Origin: Sulfurovum lithotrophicum
GTDB lineage: Bacteria > Campylobacterota > Campylobacteria > Campylobacterales > Sulfurovaceae
Assembly: GCF_000987835.1 (NCBI RefSeq)
Contig: NZ_CP011308.1
Span: 496,001 to 560,000 of the forward strand
Length of the DNA stretch: 64,000 nt
Reading direction: 5' to 3'
Shown here: positions 1-8,546 of the stretch, piece after piece
Position numbering within the stretch: position 1 is the stretch's first letter
How the letters are laid out: the number at the start of each line of letters is the position of its first letter
The notes under the pieces: generated by a model
The model's input: the letters and a program-made list of their open reading frames with translations, nothing else
Database searches by the model: none
What the model was told of the DNA's origin: nothing
Made by a program: the position numbers and the translations under genes

Positions 1-715
1 CGTTGGTGTTGTAACTCTCAAGTACCAGCCCCTGGTGCAGCCATGCAGTTGAGGAACCTGTCCAGGATGAGGTAATTGTATCGGTGTTACGTAGGGTCCC
101 CCCCACATCAAGTTTGGCACTAGGGCTAAAACCGACCCCTATACCAACATCCCCGTTTGCAAGCATATAGAAGTTATTGGCGGGAGCATTTGTATTCAAT
201 GTAAATACTCTATTTACAGACCCCCCAATATTAAACCAATCGTTATTGTTATCCAGATACCATGTACTAGTTCCATTAGTCATACCAATATCACCTCCAC
301 CGGCTACATGTAATGGATACGATGGAGTCGTTGTCCCGATCCCTACACGATCTGCAGATCTATCGACAAAGACAGAACCGTCTGCAAGGCTGATATCACC
401 TGCTGTGTCTACAATGAAGCTGTTTTCATTGTATAATGAATGAGTAATAGAAAAGACCGTTGTATAATCGTGATTGGTGTCATCTACATCATCAATCATT
501 GTAATACTGCTTCCTCGACTATCATTTGGAGATGTTGCACGAAGATACCATTCCTGGTCGGTACCATAAGTTGTTTGATCAAAATACACATATTGAAACG
601 CGCTTGTCGATTGAATATCTGCTCTATCCGTTAGAACAGTAGCATTTCCTTGTGATAAAATACTTACTGATGCAATCATAATGGATGCAAGTGTTGAAAT
701 TTGTAAATTTTTCAT
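1..715 (-). CDS. Secreted tail-fibre/adhesin-like protein, partial (C-terminus beyond left edge)
   Basis: An open frame starts at ATG 715 and runs off the left edge, leaving 238 codons. The N-terminus (MKNLQISTLASIMIASVSIL) looks like a signal peptide. The rest is rich in Asn, Thr, Ser and Gly and carries two copies of a turn motif, VGIGTTTPSYPLHV and VGIGVGFSPSAKLDV. Such VGIGTxxPxxxLxV repeats are common in long surface or tail-fibre-like proteins, many of which end in a self-cleaving S74 chaperone domain; that end is not visible here. The start has a good ribosome-binding site (AAGGAATAAGG) inside the end of the upstream gene, 4 nt away, so the two are co-transcribed. Export and surface location are inferred. 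Family assignment is moderate because only the N-terminal part is seen. Confidence 0.75.
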   Translation of the reverse strand, partial: MKNLQISTLASIMIASVSILSQGNATVLTDRADIQSTSAFQYVYFDQTTYGTDQEWYLRATSPNDSRGSSITMIDDVDDTNHDYTTVFSITHSLYNENSFIVDTAGDISLADGSVFVDRSADRVGIGTTTPSYPLHVAGGGDIGMTNGTSTWYLDNNNDWFNIGGSVNRVFTLNTNAPANNFYMLANGDVGIGVGFSPSAKLDVGGTLRNTDTITSSWTGSSTAWLHQGLVLESYNTN

Positions 716-719
716 GACC

Positions 720-1091
720 TTATTCCTTCTCTTTAGTATCTGTTGTCATCTGAGCATTTCTAACCTCTACCGAACCGCCGGCATAGTCACTTTTGGCTCC
801 TGTTGCTTTATTGGCCGAGGCAATTGCCTTCTCCACTTTGGGAACGACCCTTACATTATATCTGTAGGCACCGTCCGGACCGGAAGGTGTCCAGCTGAAA
901 GAATTGCCTTCATATGTCTTATTGACGATGACTTCGCCATTGGGTCCCATGACTTTGGCAATGACCGTACCGCTTATGTCTGACGTAATGGTCAGACTTC
1001 CGTTCGTCTTTTCTACCGTCATTTCTGCAAATGCACCCACACTTGCAACTGCTCCTATGAGCAAACATTTTAATAAAAAATTTCGTTTCAT
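720..1091 (-). CDS. Small exported protein of unknown function
   Basis: This 123-residue protein has a clear signal peptide (MKRNFLLKCLLIGAVASVGAFA). The mature part contains a beta-rich stretch ending in a GPDGAYRYNV-type turn, reminiscent of a single Ig-like/FlgD-type fold, followed by an Ala/Lys-rich segment and a charged tail (TTDTKEKE). No family is recognised with confidence. It is the first gene of a two-gene unit with the adhesin-like gene downstream, so it may be an accessory or periplasmic partner of that protein. Its ATG is preceded by AAAGGAG with suitable spacing, and a consensus-like promoter lies about 25-60 bp upstream. Confidence 0.75.
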   Translation of the reverse strand: MKRNFLLKCLLIGAVASVGAFAEMTVEKTNGSLTITSDISGTVIAKVMGPNGEVIVNKTYEGNSFSWTPSGPDGAYRYNVRVVPKVEKAIASANKATGAKSDYAGGSVEVRNAQMTTDTKEKE

Positions 1092-1115
1092 ACTAACTCC
1101 TTTTAGTTTATTACA

Positions 1116-1154
1116 ATTATATTATGACATAAAAATGTGCCAAAAATGTGCCAA
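1116..1154 (-). promoter_or_regulatory. Promoter for the 1091/715 unit, with duplicated TTGGCA box
   Basis: On the minus strand TATAAT (1116-1121) is preceded by TTGGCA (1138-1143) with a 16-bp spacer. A second TTGGCA lies exactly 11 bp further upstream (1149-1154), giving a tandem TTTTGGCACAT repeat. The pair also loosely resembles a sigma-54 -24/-12 site (GG and GC 12 bp apart), but the -12 half is poor, so a sigma-70 reading is preferred. Confidence 0.5.
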
Positions 1155-1244
1155 AACAGTAAAAAAACAAAAAAAACAGCCTGAGAGGATATTGAAGTCA
1201 GGTTATCATCAAATTTAATTATGATTTTATGTGAAAAACAAGAC

Positions 1245-1270
1245 GGAATATTATAAATCTATAATATTCC
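1245..1270. terminator. AT-rich hairpin downstream of fcl
   Basis: A perfect 10-bp inverted repeat (GGAATATTAT / ATAATATTCC) with a 6-nt loop lies in the 244-bp gap after the sugar-nucleotide operon. The plus strand continues with TTTT; in the operon's own direction the T-run is interrupted (GTCTTGTTTTT). It may act as a weak terminator separating the operon from the adhesin unit. The rest of the gap (1155-1335) shows nothing else. Confidence 0.4.
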
Positions 1271-1335
1271 TTTTGAAAAAGTAAATGGAATAGAGAATGA
1301 GAAGGTTCTTTGGGTGATATACAGGTACCCGAGGG

Positions 1336-2424
1336 TCAACTTTGTTCTTTGTACCACTGATACATCTTCTCTATGCCTTCCGTCAGGCCGATGCTGTGTT
1401 GCCATCCCAGTCCATGAAGCTTGGAAACATCTGTCAGCTTCTTCATGGTTCCGTCGGGTTTGTCCGTATTGAAATAGAGCTCCCCTTTGAAGCCGACGAT
1501 CCCTTTAATGGTCTCTGCCAGTTCTTTGATGGAGATATCCACACCGGTACCGATATTGATGTGGGTGTTCCTGACCTCCTGGTTTTTGACTTCGGTGGGA
1601 GTACAGGTAGTGTTAGCGCCTTCAGAAACGCTGTAGGTATCTTTGAAGTCACGGTTCTCCATAAGGAAAACGCAGGCATCTGCCATATCTTCAGACCAGA
1701 GGAATTCCCGCATCGGTTTTCCGGAACCCCAGATCTCCACTCTGTTGCCGTCAACACCGAATTTTGCCAGATACTCTTTTGCCTCATCGATGCTTTCTGC
1801 CTTTAGGTCCTTGACCACTTCTTCCTCTTTGCCTTCGTTGAGAAGTTTCGCGCAGTGGATCTTTCTGATGAGTGCCGGAAGTACATGGGACTTCTCAAGA
1901 TCGAAGTTGTCGTTGGGGCCGTAAAGGTTGGTCGGCATGACGGAGATATAGTTGGTTCCGTACTGCAGGTTGTAACTCTCACACATCTTGATACCCGCGA
2001 TCTTGGCGATGGCATAAGGTTCGTTGGTGTACTCCAGCTCGCTTGTCAGCAGGTATTCCTCTTTCATAGGCTGAGGGCAGTTTTTGGGGTAGATGCAGGT
2101 GGACCCCAGGAACATCAGTTTCTTCACACCGTTAAGGTAACTCTGGTGGATGATGTTATTCTGGATCTGGAGGTTTTCATAAATGAAGTCGGCACGGTAG
2201 GTGTTGTTCGCCACAATACCGCCCACTTTCGCGGCTGCGAGAAAAACATAGTCTGGTTTTTCCGTCTCGAAGAATTCCTTGACGGCATTCTGGTCCAAGA
2301 GGTCCAGTTCACTGTGCGTCCTGCCTATGACATTGGTATAGCCCTTGGCTTTGAGGTTGTTGACAATGGCGGAGCCTACCAGTCCCCTGTGACCGGCAAC
2401 GTAGATCTTGCTGTTTTTTTGCAC
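1336..2424 (-). CDS. fcl: GDP-L-fucose synthase
   Basis: This bifunctional epimerase/reductase converts GDP-4-keto-6-deoxymannose to GDP-L-fucose with NADPH. It has the extended short-chain dehydrogenase layout: nucleotide-binding GHRGLVG (residues 11-17), Ser108 in GSTCIYP, and the catalytic Tyr137-x3-Lys141 pair in YAIAK. At 362 residues it is about 40 longer than the E. coli enzyme (about 320, from memory). The extra residues are two acidic insertions, around 205-230 and around 270-285, of a kind expected in Campylobacterota homologues. It is the last gene of the operon, 8 nt after gmd, which makes its substrate. The pair therefore supplies GDP-fucose for lipopolysaccharide or other surface glycans. 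Confidence 0.95.
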   Translation of the reverse strand: MQKNSKIYVAGHRGLVGSAIVNNLKAKGYTNVIGRTHSELDLLDQNAVKEFFETEKPDYVFLAAAKVGGIVANNTYRADFIYENLQIQNNIIHQSYLNGVKKLMFLGSTCIYPKNCPQPMKEEYLLTSELEYTNEPYAIAKIAGIKMCESYNLQYGTNYISVMPTNLYGPNDNFDLEKSHVLPALIRKIHCAKLLNEGKEEEVVKDLKAESIDEAKEYLAKFGVDGNRVEIWGSGKPMREFLWSEDMADACVFLMENRDFKDTYSVSEGANTTCTPTEVKNQEVRNTHINIGTGVDISIKELAETIKGIVGFKGELYFNTDKPDGTMKKLTDVSKLHGLGWQHSIGLTEGIEKMYQWYKEQS

Positions 2425-2432
2425 TGTACTGC

Positions 2433-3584
2433 CTATTCGAAATAGTTCATGATGGTGTAACCGCCCTCTTTGAGGTACTGGTCTTTGGTCATCAGGTGGA
2501 GGTCTGACTTCATCATATCATTGACGAGCTCTTCGAGTTTGTATTCACGCTTCCAGCCGAGTTTCTGTTCCGCTTTTGTCGGATCACCGATAAGCAGGTC
2601 CACTTCGGTTGGACGGAAGTAGCGCGGATCAACGGCGACCACTGCTTTGCCTGCAAGCTCCTGGAGTCTTTGGACGTCAAGCCCGGCATTCTTCGCCTTT
2701 GTCTCATCGATGGACTTGACGATACCCACTTCATCGACACCTTCGCCTTTGAATTCCAGTTCGATACCCACATAACCAAACGCCATACGTACAAAGTCAC
2801 GTACAGCCGTGGTGACACCTGTAGCGATGACCCAGTCTTCGGGTTCATCCGCCTGAAGGATCAGCCACATCATCTTCACGTAGTCTTTGGCATGTCCCCA
2901 GTCACGCTTGGCATCGAGATTACCCAGGTAGAGTTTGTCCTGAAGGCCCAGAGCGATCTTGGAAGCAGCCCTTGTGATCTTTCTGGTTACGAAGGTTTCA
3001 CCACGTACGGGAGATTCATGGTTGAAGAGAATGCCGTTACAGGCAAACATGTCATACGCTTCACGGTAGTTGACCGTGATCCAGTAGGCATACATCTTTG
3101 CCACGGCATAAGGAGAACGCGGATAGAACGGTGTCGTCTCTGTCTGAGGAACTTCCTGTACTTTTCCATAAAGCTCTGAAGTGGATGCCTGGTAGATGCG
3201 TGTCTTCTCTGTAAGTCCAAGCAGTCTGACCGCTTCGAGGATACGAAGTGTTCCCGTTCCGTCCGCATTGGCCACGTATTCGGGTGTTTCGAACGAGACG
3301 GCTACGTGAGACATGGCGGCGAGGTTGTAGATCTCGTCTGGCTGGACTTCCTGGATGATACGCGTCAGGTTCATGGAATCCGTCATCTCGCCATAATGCA
3401 GGATGAAGTTCCTGTGCTCTACATGTGGGTCCTGATAGAGGTGGTCGATACGGTCCGTGTTAAAAAGAGATGCTCTTCTTTTGATACCATGTACAATATA
3501 CCCTTTCTTTAAAAGGAATTCAGCCAGGTAGGACCCGTCCTGTCCAGTGACTCCGGTGATAAGTGCTACTTTTTGTTCTGCCAT
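2433..3584 (-). CDS. gmd: GDP-mannose 4,6-dehydratase
   Basis: The enzyme dehydrates GDP-D-mannose to GDP-4-keto-6-deoxy-D-mannose, the precursor of GDP-fucose. It has the NADP-binding motif GVTGQDG at residues 11-17 and the catalytic set Thr135, Glu137, Tyr159 and Lys163 (YAVAK). Its 383 residues fit the family (about 370-380). Its ATG abuts the manC stop codon directly (TAAATG), so translation of the two is very likely coupled. manC supplies GDP-mannose and fcl, 8 nt downstream, takes the product. Confidence 0.96.
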   Translation of the reverse strand: MAEQKVALITGVTGQDGSYLAEFLLKKGYIVHGIKRRASLFNTDRIDHLYQDPHVEHRNFILHYGEMTDSMNLTRIIQEVQPDEIYNLAAMSHVAVSFETPEYVANADGTGTLRILEAVRLLGLTEKTRIYQASTSELYGKVQEVPQTETTPFYPRSPYAVAKMYAYWITVNYREAYDMFACNGILFNHESPVRGETFVTRKITRAASKIALGLQDKLYLGNLDAKRDWGHAKDYVKMMWLILQADEPEDWVIATGVTTAVRDFVRMAFGYVGIELEFKGEGVDEVGIVKSIDETKAKNAGLDVQRLQELAGKAVVAVDPRYFRPTEVDLLIGDPTKAEQKLGWKREYKLEELVNDMMKSDLHLMTKDQYLKEGGYTIMNYFE

Positions 3585-4988
3585 TTAATTCTCCATTCTT
3601 TTAAAATCATCAGCAAGACGAACGATATCATCTTCGCCCACATACTCGCCTACCTGCGCTTCGATCATTACCAGGTCGATCTTTCCTACGTTTTCCAGAC
3701 GGTGTATTTCTCCCATAGGGATATAGGTCGATTCATTCGCACGTACGAGATACTCTTTGTTGCCACGTGTAACGGTGGCTGTACCTGAGACAACGATCCA
3801 GTGTTCAGAACGGTGGAAATGTTTCTGCAGAGAAAGGCGTTTACCCGGTTTGACCACGATACGTTTGACCTTGTATCCATTGGATTCATCCAGTATAGTA
3901 TAGGTTCCCCAAGGTCTGTGTGCAGTGACATGGATGTTGGGCAGCTCGGAGTTACGCTCTTTAAGCTTTTTCACTACTTCCTTGACCTTCTGTGAGCTAC
4001 CCTTTTGGGAGACCAGAAGCGCATCGGCGGTGTCAACGATGAGCAGGTCATCCACATCAATGGCGGCGACCAGCTTTTCAGAGAGGATGAGATTGTTGCT
4101 GGCCTGCTGTGTGATGATCTCTGAGTTCAGGGAAGAAGAAGCATTGCCGTTACTGTCCTGCGGCAGTTCCTCATATAGTGCGTCGAAACTTCCAAGATCG
4201 CTCCATGCAATGTCCGAAGGCACGACTTTGACACGGCTGCTCTGCTCCATCACCGCATAGTCGATGCTGTCTTCGGGGATGGCCATCATATCTTCATGGG
4301 ATATACGGATCATGTCATCTTTCTTTGCCTGTCCATAAGCCTTTACCGATGCTTCGAAGATCTCCGGTGCGTAGCTTTGGAGTTCATCAAGGAACGTACC
4401 CGCCTTGAAACAGAACATCCCTGAGTTCCAGTAGTAGTTTCCTGCATCAAGATAGGACTGGGCGGTCTGTGCATCAGGCTTCTCCCTGAAGGAGCGGACA
4501 TCTTCACCTTCTGCTTCAATATAACCAAACCCCGTTTCGGGATATTGTGGAGTGATACCGAAGGTAACGAGACTGCCCTGCACTGCCAGAGCTTTTGCTC
4601 TCTCTACAGCTTCCAGGTAGGCAACTTCATCCTTGATGAGATGATCGGAAGGTGTGACAAGGACTGTCTCTTCGGGGTCAAGCGCTAGACAGGCAAGCGC
4701 GATGGCCGGAGCTGTATTCCTCCCTACCGGCTCCAACAGGAATGTTAAATGTTGAATGTTTAATTTTGAATGATCGTCGTTATGTTCTTCTATCTGGTCT
4801 ACTGCCAGAAAGTACTGTTCTGTGTTGGAGACAATGAACTGAGAGTCGCAGGCTTTCTGGTTACGCTCCACGGTCTTCTGGAAGAGGGACTCTTCTTCGA
4901 AGAGCTTGACGAACTGTTTGGGCATAAGCGTACGGCTGAGTGGCCACAGCCGGGTACCGCTGCCGCCGCATAATATGATATTAGTCAT
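3585..4988 (-). CDS. manC: Mannose-1-phosphate guanylyltransferase / mannose-6-phosphate isomerase
   Basis: This bifunctional type II PMI/GMP protein isomerises fructose-6-phosphate to mannose-6-phosphate and makes GDP-mannose from mannose-1-phosphate and GTP. The N-terminal nucleotidyltransferase begins with CGGSGTRLWPLSR and PKQF. The C-terminal cupin (about residues 345-460) has RPWG, KPGKRLSLQKHFHRSEHW and the YIPMGEIHRLEN metal/active-site region. I start it at ATG 4988, giving 467 residues as in the family. A longer frame to 5168 exists, but its extra N-terminus is only galU read in another frame. It overlaps the galU stop by 8 nt. Around residues 72-83 it carries an unusual extension, HSKLNIQHLTF, encoded by a seven-base-periodic repeat just before the conserved EPVGRNTAPA motif. 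Confidence 0.95.
   Translation of the reverse strand: MTNIILCGGSGTRLWPLSRTLMPKQFVKLFEEESLFQKTVERNQKACDSQFIVSNTEQYFLAVDQIEEHNDDHSKLNIQHLTFLLEPVGRNTAPAIALACLALDPEETVLVTPSDHLIKDEVAYLEAVERAKALAVQGSLVTFGITPQYPETGFGYIEAEGEDVRSFREKPDAQTAQSYLDAGNYYWNSGMFCFKAGTFLDELQSYAPEIFEASVKAYGQAKKDDMIRISHEDMMAIPEDSIDYAVMEQSSRVKVVPSDIAWSDLGSFDALYEELPQDSNGNASSSLNSEIITQQASNNLILSEKLVAAIDVDDLLIVDTADALLVSQKGSSQKVKEVVKKLKERNSELPNIHVTAHRPWGTYTILDESNGYKVKRIVVKPGKRLSLQKHFHRSEHWIVVSGTATVTRGNKEYLVRANESTYIPMGEIHRLENVGKIDLVMIEAQVGEYVGEDDIVRLADDFKRMEN
4741..4775 (-). repeat. Heptamer-periodic repeat inside manC
   Basis: Five consecutive seven-base units on the plus strand read AATGTTA, AATGTTG, AATGTTT, AATTTTG, AATGATC. They lie in frame inside manC and are translated on the minus strand. 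Related seven-base-periodic arrays with other unit sequences sit between genes elsewhere in this window, for example 9583-9610, 10318-10352, 18481-18508 and 61529-61572. Confidence 0.7.
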
Positions 4989-5814
4989 GTTTACCTTTAT
5001 TGTAAAAATAATTCGTGGCTTTGACAAAACCGTCAACGGACCCGCAGTCAAAACGGTTGCCCTTGAATTTGTAGGCAATGACATTTCCCTGTTTGGCCTG
5101 TTCGAGCAGGGCATCGGTAATTTGTATCTCTCCGCCTTTTCCTGGCTTTGTTTCACGCAGGATGTCAAAGATATCCGGAGTCAAAATATATCTGCCTATG
5201 ATAGCCATATTGGTCGGTGCATCTTTAGGGTCTGGTTTTTCTATCATGTCGGTGACCCTGTAGGTATCGTCCGTTCCATCTACCAGATTGCCTGCTATAA
5301 CACCGTATTTGTCAGTTTTATCCATAGGAACCTCTTCAATCGCTATAACTGAACATTGATATTTTTCATAAATATTTACCATTTGTTTCAATATGGGATC
5401 GTCTCCATTGTTATGACAGAGGTCATCGGCCAGAATGACGGCAAAAGGTTCATCGCCTATGAGAGTCTCTCCTGTAAGGATGGCATGGCCCAGGCCTTTC
5501 ATTTCAAGCTGTCTGGTATAGGAGAAGGTACATTGGGTAATAAGGGAACGAATTTCATTGAGGAGGGGTTCTTTGCTTGTACCTTTGACCTGATGCTCCA
5601 GCTCATAAGAGATGTCAAAATGGTCTTCTATGGCTCTCTTCCCCCGACCTGTGATAATAGCCATAGTATTGAGCCCCGCTTCAACGGCTTCCTCAACACC
5701 ATATTGAATAAGAGGTTTAGTAAGGATGGGAAGCATTTCTTTGGGGGTAGCTTTGGTAGCAGGCAGGAAACGTGTACCGTAACCGGCTGCCGGAAATAGA
5801 CATTTTTTGATCAT
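4981..5814 (-). CDS. galU: UTP-glucose-1-phosphate uridylyltransferase
   Basis: GalU makes UDP-glucose from glucose-1-phosphate and UTP, feeding galE (UDP-galactose) and glucosyl transfer. The N-terminal signature FPAAGYGTRFLPATKATPKEMLPI is split here only by length: FPAAGYGTRFLP then ATKATPKEMLP, typical of the family. Further on are ILADDLC and IIGRYILTP, also conserved. The length of 277 residues is normal. It lies between pgi (66 bp upstream) and manC, which starts inside its last codons. A 24-bp palindrome occupies most of the gap to pgi, so galU may have its own promoter or regulation. Confidence 0.95.
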   Translation of the reverse strand: MIKKCLFPAAGYGTRFLPATKATPKEMLPILTKPLIQYGVEEAVEAGLNTMAIITGRGKRAIEDHFDISYELEHQVKGTSKEPLLNEIRSLITQCTFSYTRQLEMKGLGHAILTGETLIGDEPFAVILADDLCHNNGDDPILKQMVNIYEKYQCSVIAIEEVPMDKTDKYGVIAGNLVDGTDDTYRVTDMIEKPDPKDAPTNMAIIGRYILTPDIFDILRETKPGKGGEIQITDALLEQAKQGNVIAYKFKGNRFDCGSVDGFVKATNYFYNKGKHD

Positions 5815-5855
5815 TATTTCTCACTTTATTAATATTATAATAATTATAGCTAAAG

Positions 5856-5879
5856 CTGTATTATACAGTAATAATACAG
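5856..5879. promoter_or_regulatory. Perfect palindrome between pgi and galU
   Basis: CTGTATTAT - 6 nt - ATAATACAG is a perfect 9-bp inverted repeat that directly abuts the pgi stop codon. On the minus strand it contains TATAAT-like boxes (TATAATAC, and TATAATTATTATAAT just downstream). It could be an operator, an internal promoter for galU-manC-gmd-fcl, or an attenuator; the sequence alone does not decide. Confidence 0.45.
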
Positions 5880-7094
5880 CTATGCTTCCAACTTCTTCTT
5901 CAAAATGATCTTCCCCGCTTCAACTCCAGGCTGGTCGTAGGTATTGACATCTATGAGCTCTCCCACAAGAGAGGTGAGAAGTTCATAATAGAAGATAAGG
6001 GAACCAATGTTTTTTTCTGTTACGGAGGTGACGCTTATGGTGTCTAAAGGTATGTCTCCCTGATCCTGAAGTGCTTCTATGACTGAGTCGCACTGCATAT
6101 TGATGAGTTTTGAGAAAGGTAATGAATTGAGTGTGTCGAGTGATTCCAAATGGGTAAGGGTGATATCTGGAATAGTAATGTTGTCATGAAAATCTTCGAT
6201 CTTGATAAAAGTGACGGATTTATCTCTGGTCCCTTCCATGATGAGCTGGAGGAAGGAGTGCTGGTCTTTTGGGCCGATGAGCCCGATAGGGGTCAGCCCG
6301 ACATGAAAAGCGGAGTGCCGTTGGTGTTTCCCGAGACTTTCACCCCAGAGCTGTACATACCATTCACAGAAGTATTTGAGTGTTTCGGAGTAGGCAAAGA
6401 TACAGTTGATATGGTACTGTGCATGGTGTTTGGCATAAAAAGCGGCTTTTTTGAGCAGGGTGTCTTTCATGTAGCCATTGTTGAAAAAACTCTCTTTAAT
6501 ACTTTTTGCACCCAGTAAAAGTGCTTCAATATCGATGCCGCACAGAGCCAGAGGAACCAAACCTACAGCAGAGAGAACAGAGAACCTTCCGCCTACATTG
6601 TCAGGCAGGTGCAGCACAGAAGCTTTTATCTCCTTGGCATACTGTTCAAGCGGTGATCCGGGATCGGTAATGAAAGTGTAGGCTGAGGCATTGTTTTGGA
6701 GAGAATAGAGGTACTTGTAGATGGAGAAAGTCTCAATAGTTGTACCTGATTTGGAAATGACAAGAAAATGCGTCTTTTCAAGGTCGATCTTTGAAAGAAG
6801 TGTTGTGATATTGATAGGGTCGGTACTTTCAAAAAAGCATAGTCTTCTTTTCAGTTCTTTGGTGGGTTTAATGAACTCATAAACAGCTTTTGCCCCCAAA
6901 GAGCTGCCGCCGATTCCGATGACGGCAATTGTTTCTATGTCATCCGGGATAGTATTGCAATATTCCAATAGAGGTGTAATATCCTGATTTGGAAGGTTGT
7001 AATAACCTATGTAGTTCTGTTCTTGACAAAGTGCCTCGAAAGCATTTTCCTGAACAGCTTTGTCGGAAGGGTTAAAATAGAGTTTATTGATCAC
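5880..7094 (-). CDS. pgi: Glucose-6-phosphate isomerase
   Basis: Pgi interconverts glucose-6-phosphate and fructose-6-phosphate, linking the galU and manC branches of this operon. Sugar-phosphate binding motifs are visible: GIGGSSLGAKAVYEF near residue 60, SKSGTTIETF near 115, and DNVGGRFSVLSAVGL near 165. At 404 residues it is of the short type typical of Campylobacterota, not the roughly 550-residue enterobacterial form. It starts with GTG at 7094, overlapping the manB stop codon (GTGA), an arrangement typical of coupled translation. A start with normal spacing further in is not available. Confidence 0.95.
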   Translation of the reverse strand: MINKLYFNPSDKAVQENAFEALCQEQNYIGYYNLPNQDITPLLEYCNTIPDDIETIAVIGIGGSSLGAKAVYEFIKPTKELKRRLCFFESTDPINITTLLSKIDLEKTHFLVISKSGTTIETFSIYKYLYSLQNNASAYTFITDPGSPLEQYAKEIKASVLHLPDNVGGRFSVLSAVGLVPLALCGIDIEALLLGAKSIKESFFNNGYMKDTLLKKAAFYAKHHAQYHINCIFAYSETLKYFCEWYVQLWGESLGKHQRHSAFHVGLTPIGLIGPKDQHSFLQLIMEGTRDKSVTFIKIEDFHDNITIPDITLTHLESLDTLNSLPFSKLINMQCDSVIEALQDQGDIPLDTISVTSVTEKNIGSLIFYYELLTSLVGELIDVNTYDQPGVEAGKIILKKKLEA

Positions 7095-8503
7095 AATGAA
7101 CTCTTTGCCGTTTTAATGAGCTGATTGACTTTGAGCTCATACGCTTTTGCCAGTGCGGCATCTGTCGATTCGAAACGTGTCACCAGTACAGGAGTGGTGT
7201 TGCTGGCCCTGACAAGTCCCCAGCCTTTTTCAAAGTTGATACGGACACCGTCCACATCAATGATGTTGAGGATAGTCGGGAAATCTTTCGGAGGGTTTTT
7301 GAGCAGTTCTTTGACTTGGTCTATGATGGCAAATTTTTCCTCTTCCGTAGTTTCCACCTTCAACTCTTCAGTGGAGAAGACTTGAGGCAGGGCTTCTATC
7401 TCTTTGTCAAGGTCAATGCCGTCTGCAATAAGTTCAAGCATACGCAACGTGGCATAGATGGCATCGTCGTAGCCGAAGTAGCGGTGTTTGAAGAAAATGT
7501 GGCCTGAAACTTCGCAGGCAAGGTCCGCATTCGCCTCTTTCATCTTGACCTTGAGGTTGGAGTGGCCTGTTTTGTACATGATGGCCTTGGCACCGCGTTT
7601 TTCAAGTTCGTCATACATGACCTGTGAACATTTGACTTCTCCGATGACAGTTGGATTTTCCATCTTCATGGCATACAACAGTGCCATCTGGTCACCCTTG
7701 ATGTTGTGTTTATGTGTCAGTACTGCGATGCGGTCGGCATCACCGTCATAGGCAAAAGCAATGTCCCCTTCTTTTTCCAGAGCAGTTTTGACATCGGCAA
7801 GATTCTTCTCTACGGAGGGGTCAGGATGATGGTTGGGAAAGGTACCGTCGGGCTCACAGTAAAGTCCGGTATAGTTGAGCTCCAGAGCATCGAATATATC
7901 TGTAATGACCGTATCTGCCACACCGTTACCGCAGTCGATGACGATCTTCTTGTCCAGGCCCTTTAGATGGCTGAACTCTTTGACCATAAAGTTGATGTAA
8001 GGGGTTTTGACATTGATATCGATCTTCTTAGTATCATCAGGGATAATCCTCTCCTGATCGGTGATGATGGCATCTCCGAGTGCGTAAATATCCTTACCAA
8101 AGAAAGGTGTTTTGTCAAGGGTGATCTTGAAACCATTGTATTCGGAAGGATTGTGGGAACCGGTGATCATAATGGAAGCCGTAGGGTGTTGTGCCCCCAC
8201 AATACCATCTAAAGATGTGGGATGAAGATCTTCGATCTTTTGATAGTTGCTAAAATAATTTACAGGTGTGGCTACCATACCCATGTCGAGGACGGTACAT
8301 CCGGCTGCATTGAGTCCTGAAGTAAGGTAGTCTCTCAAAATGGGGGAGTGAGAACGTGCATCATAGCCGATGGAGACCACCTTGCCTTTGCCGATCTTTT
8401 TTCCCAGGTGATAGCCTATCAGTTTGACAGACTGTTCATTGAGCTCTTTATTGTAAATACCTCTGATATCGTATTCTCGGAAAATGGAAGAGGGGATGGA
8501 CAT
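7091..8503 (-). CDS. manB: Phosphomannomutase / phosphoglucomutase
   Basis: This alpha-D-phosphohexomutase (AlgC/ManB type) interconverts hexose 6- and 1-phosphates, supplying mannose-1-phosphate to ManC and probably glucose-1-phosphate to GalU. The active-site serine is Ser116 in TGSHNPSEYNG. The metal loop is DGDADRIAVL, the sugar-binding loop CEVSGHIFF, and the phosphate loop RASNTTPVLVTRFE. Its 470 residues fit the family. It lies 43 bp after galE and overlaps pgi by 4 bp. The proposed dual substrate use is inferred from the operon; sequence does not distinguish mannose from glucose preference. Confidence 0.94.
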   Translation of the reverse strand: MSIPSSIFREYDIRGIYNKELNEQSVKLIGYHLGKKIGKGKVVSIGYDARSHSPILRDYLTSGLNAAGCTVLDMGMVATPVNYFSNYQKIEDLHPTSLDGIVGAQHPTASIMITGSHNPSEYNGFKITLDKTPFFGKDIYALGDAIITDQERIIPDDTKKIDINVKTPYINFMVKEFSHLKGLDKKIVIDCGNGVADTVITDIFDALELNYTGLYCEPDGTFPNHHPDPSVEKNLADVKTALEKEGDIAFAYDGDADRIAVLTHKHNIKGDQMALLYAMKMENPTVIGEVKCSQVMYDELEKRGAKAIMYKTGHSNLKVKMKEANADLACEVSGHIFFKHRYFGYDDAIYATLRMLELIADGIDLDKEIEALPQVFSTEELKVETTEEEKFAIIDQVKELLKNPPKDFPTILNIIDVDGVRINFEKGWGLVRASNTTPVLVTRFESTDAALAKAYELKVNQLIKTAKSSL

Positions 8504-8546
8504 GTTGTTCCTTACAAAATATTTTGATAATTATAACAAAAACGGG

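Noticed and set aside
1138-1154. Sigma-54 promoter
   Set aside because: The GG/GC spacing of 12 bp fits, but the -12 half reads TGGCA rather than TTGCA, and a proper TATAAT follows at 16 bp.
4989-5168. N-terminal extension of ManC
   Set aside because: The extra 60 residues are galU read out of frame; MTNIILCGGSGTR at 4988 is the natural family start.
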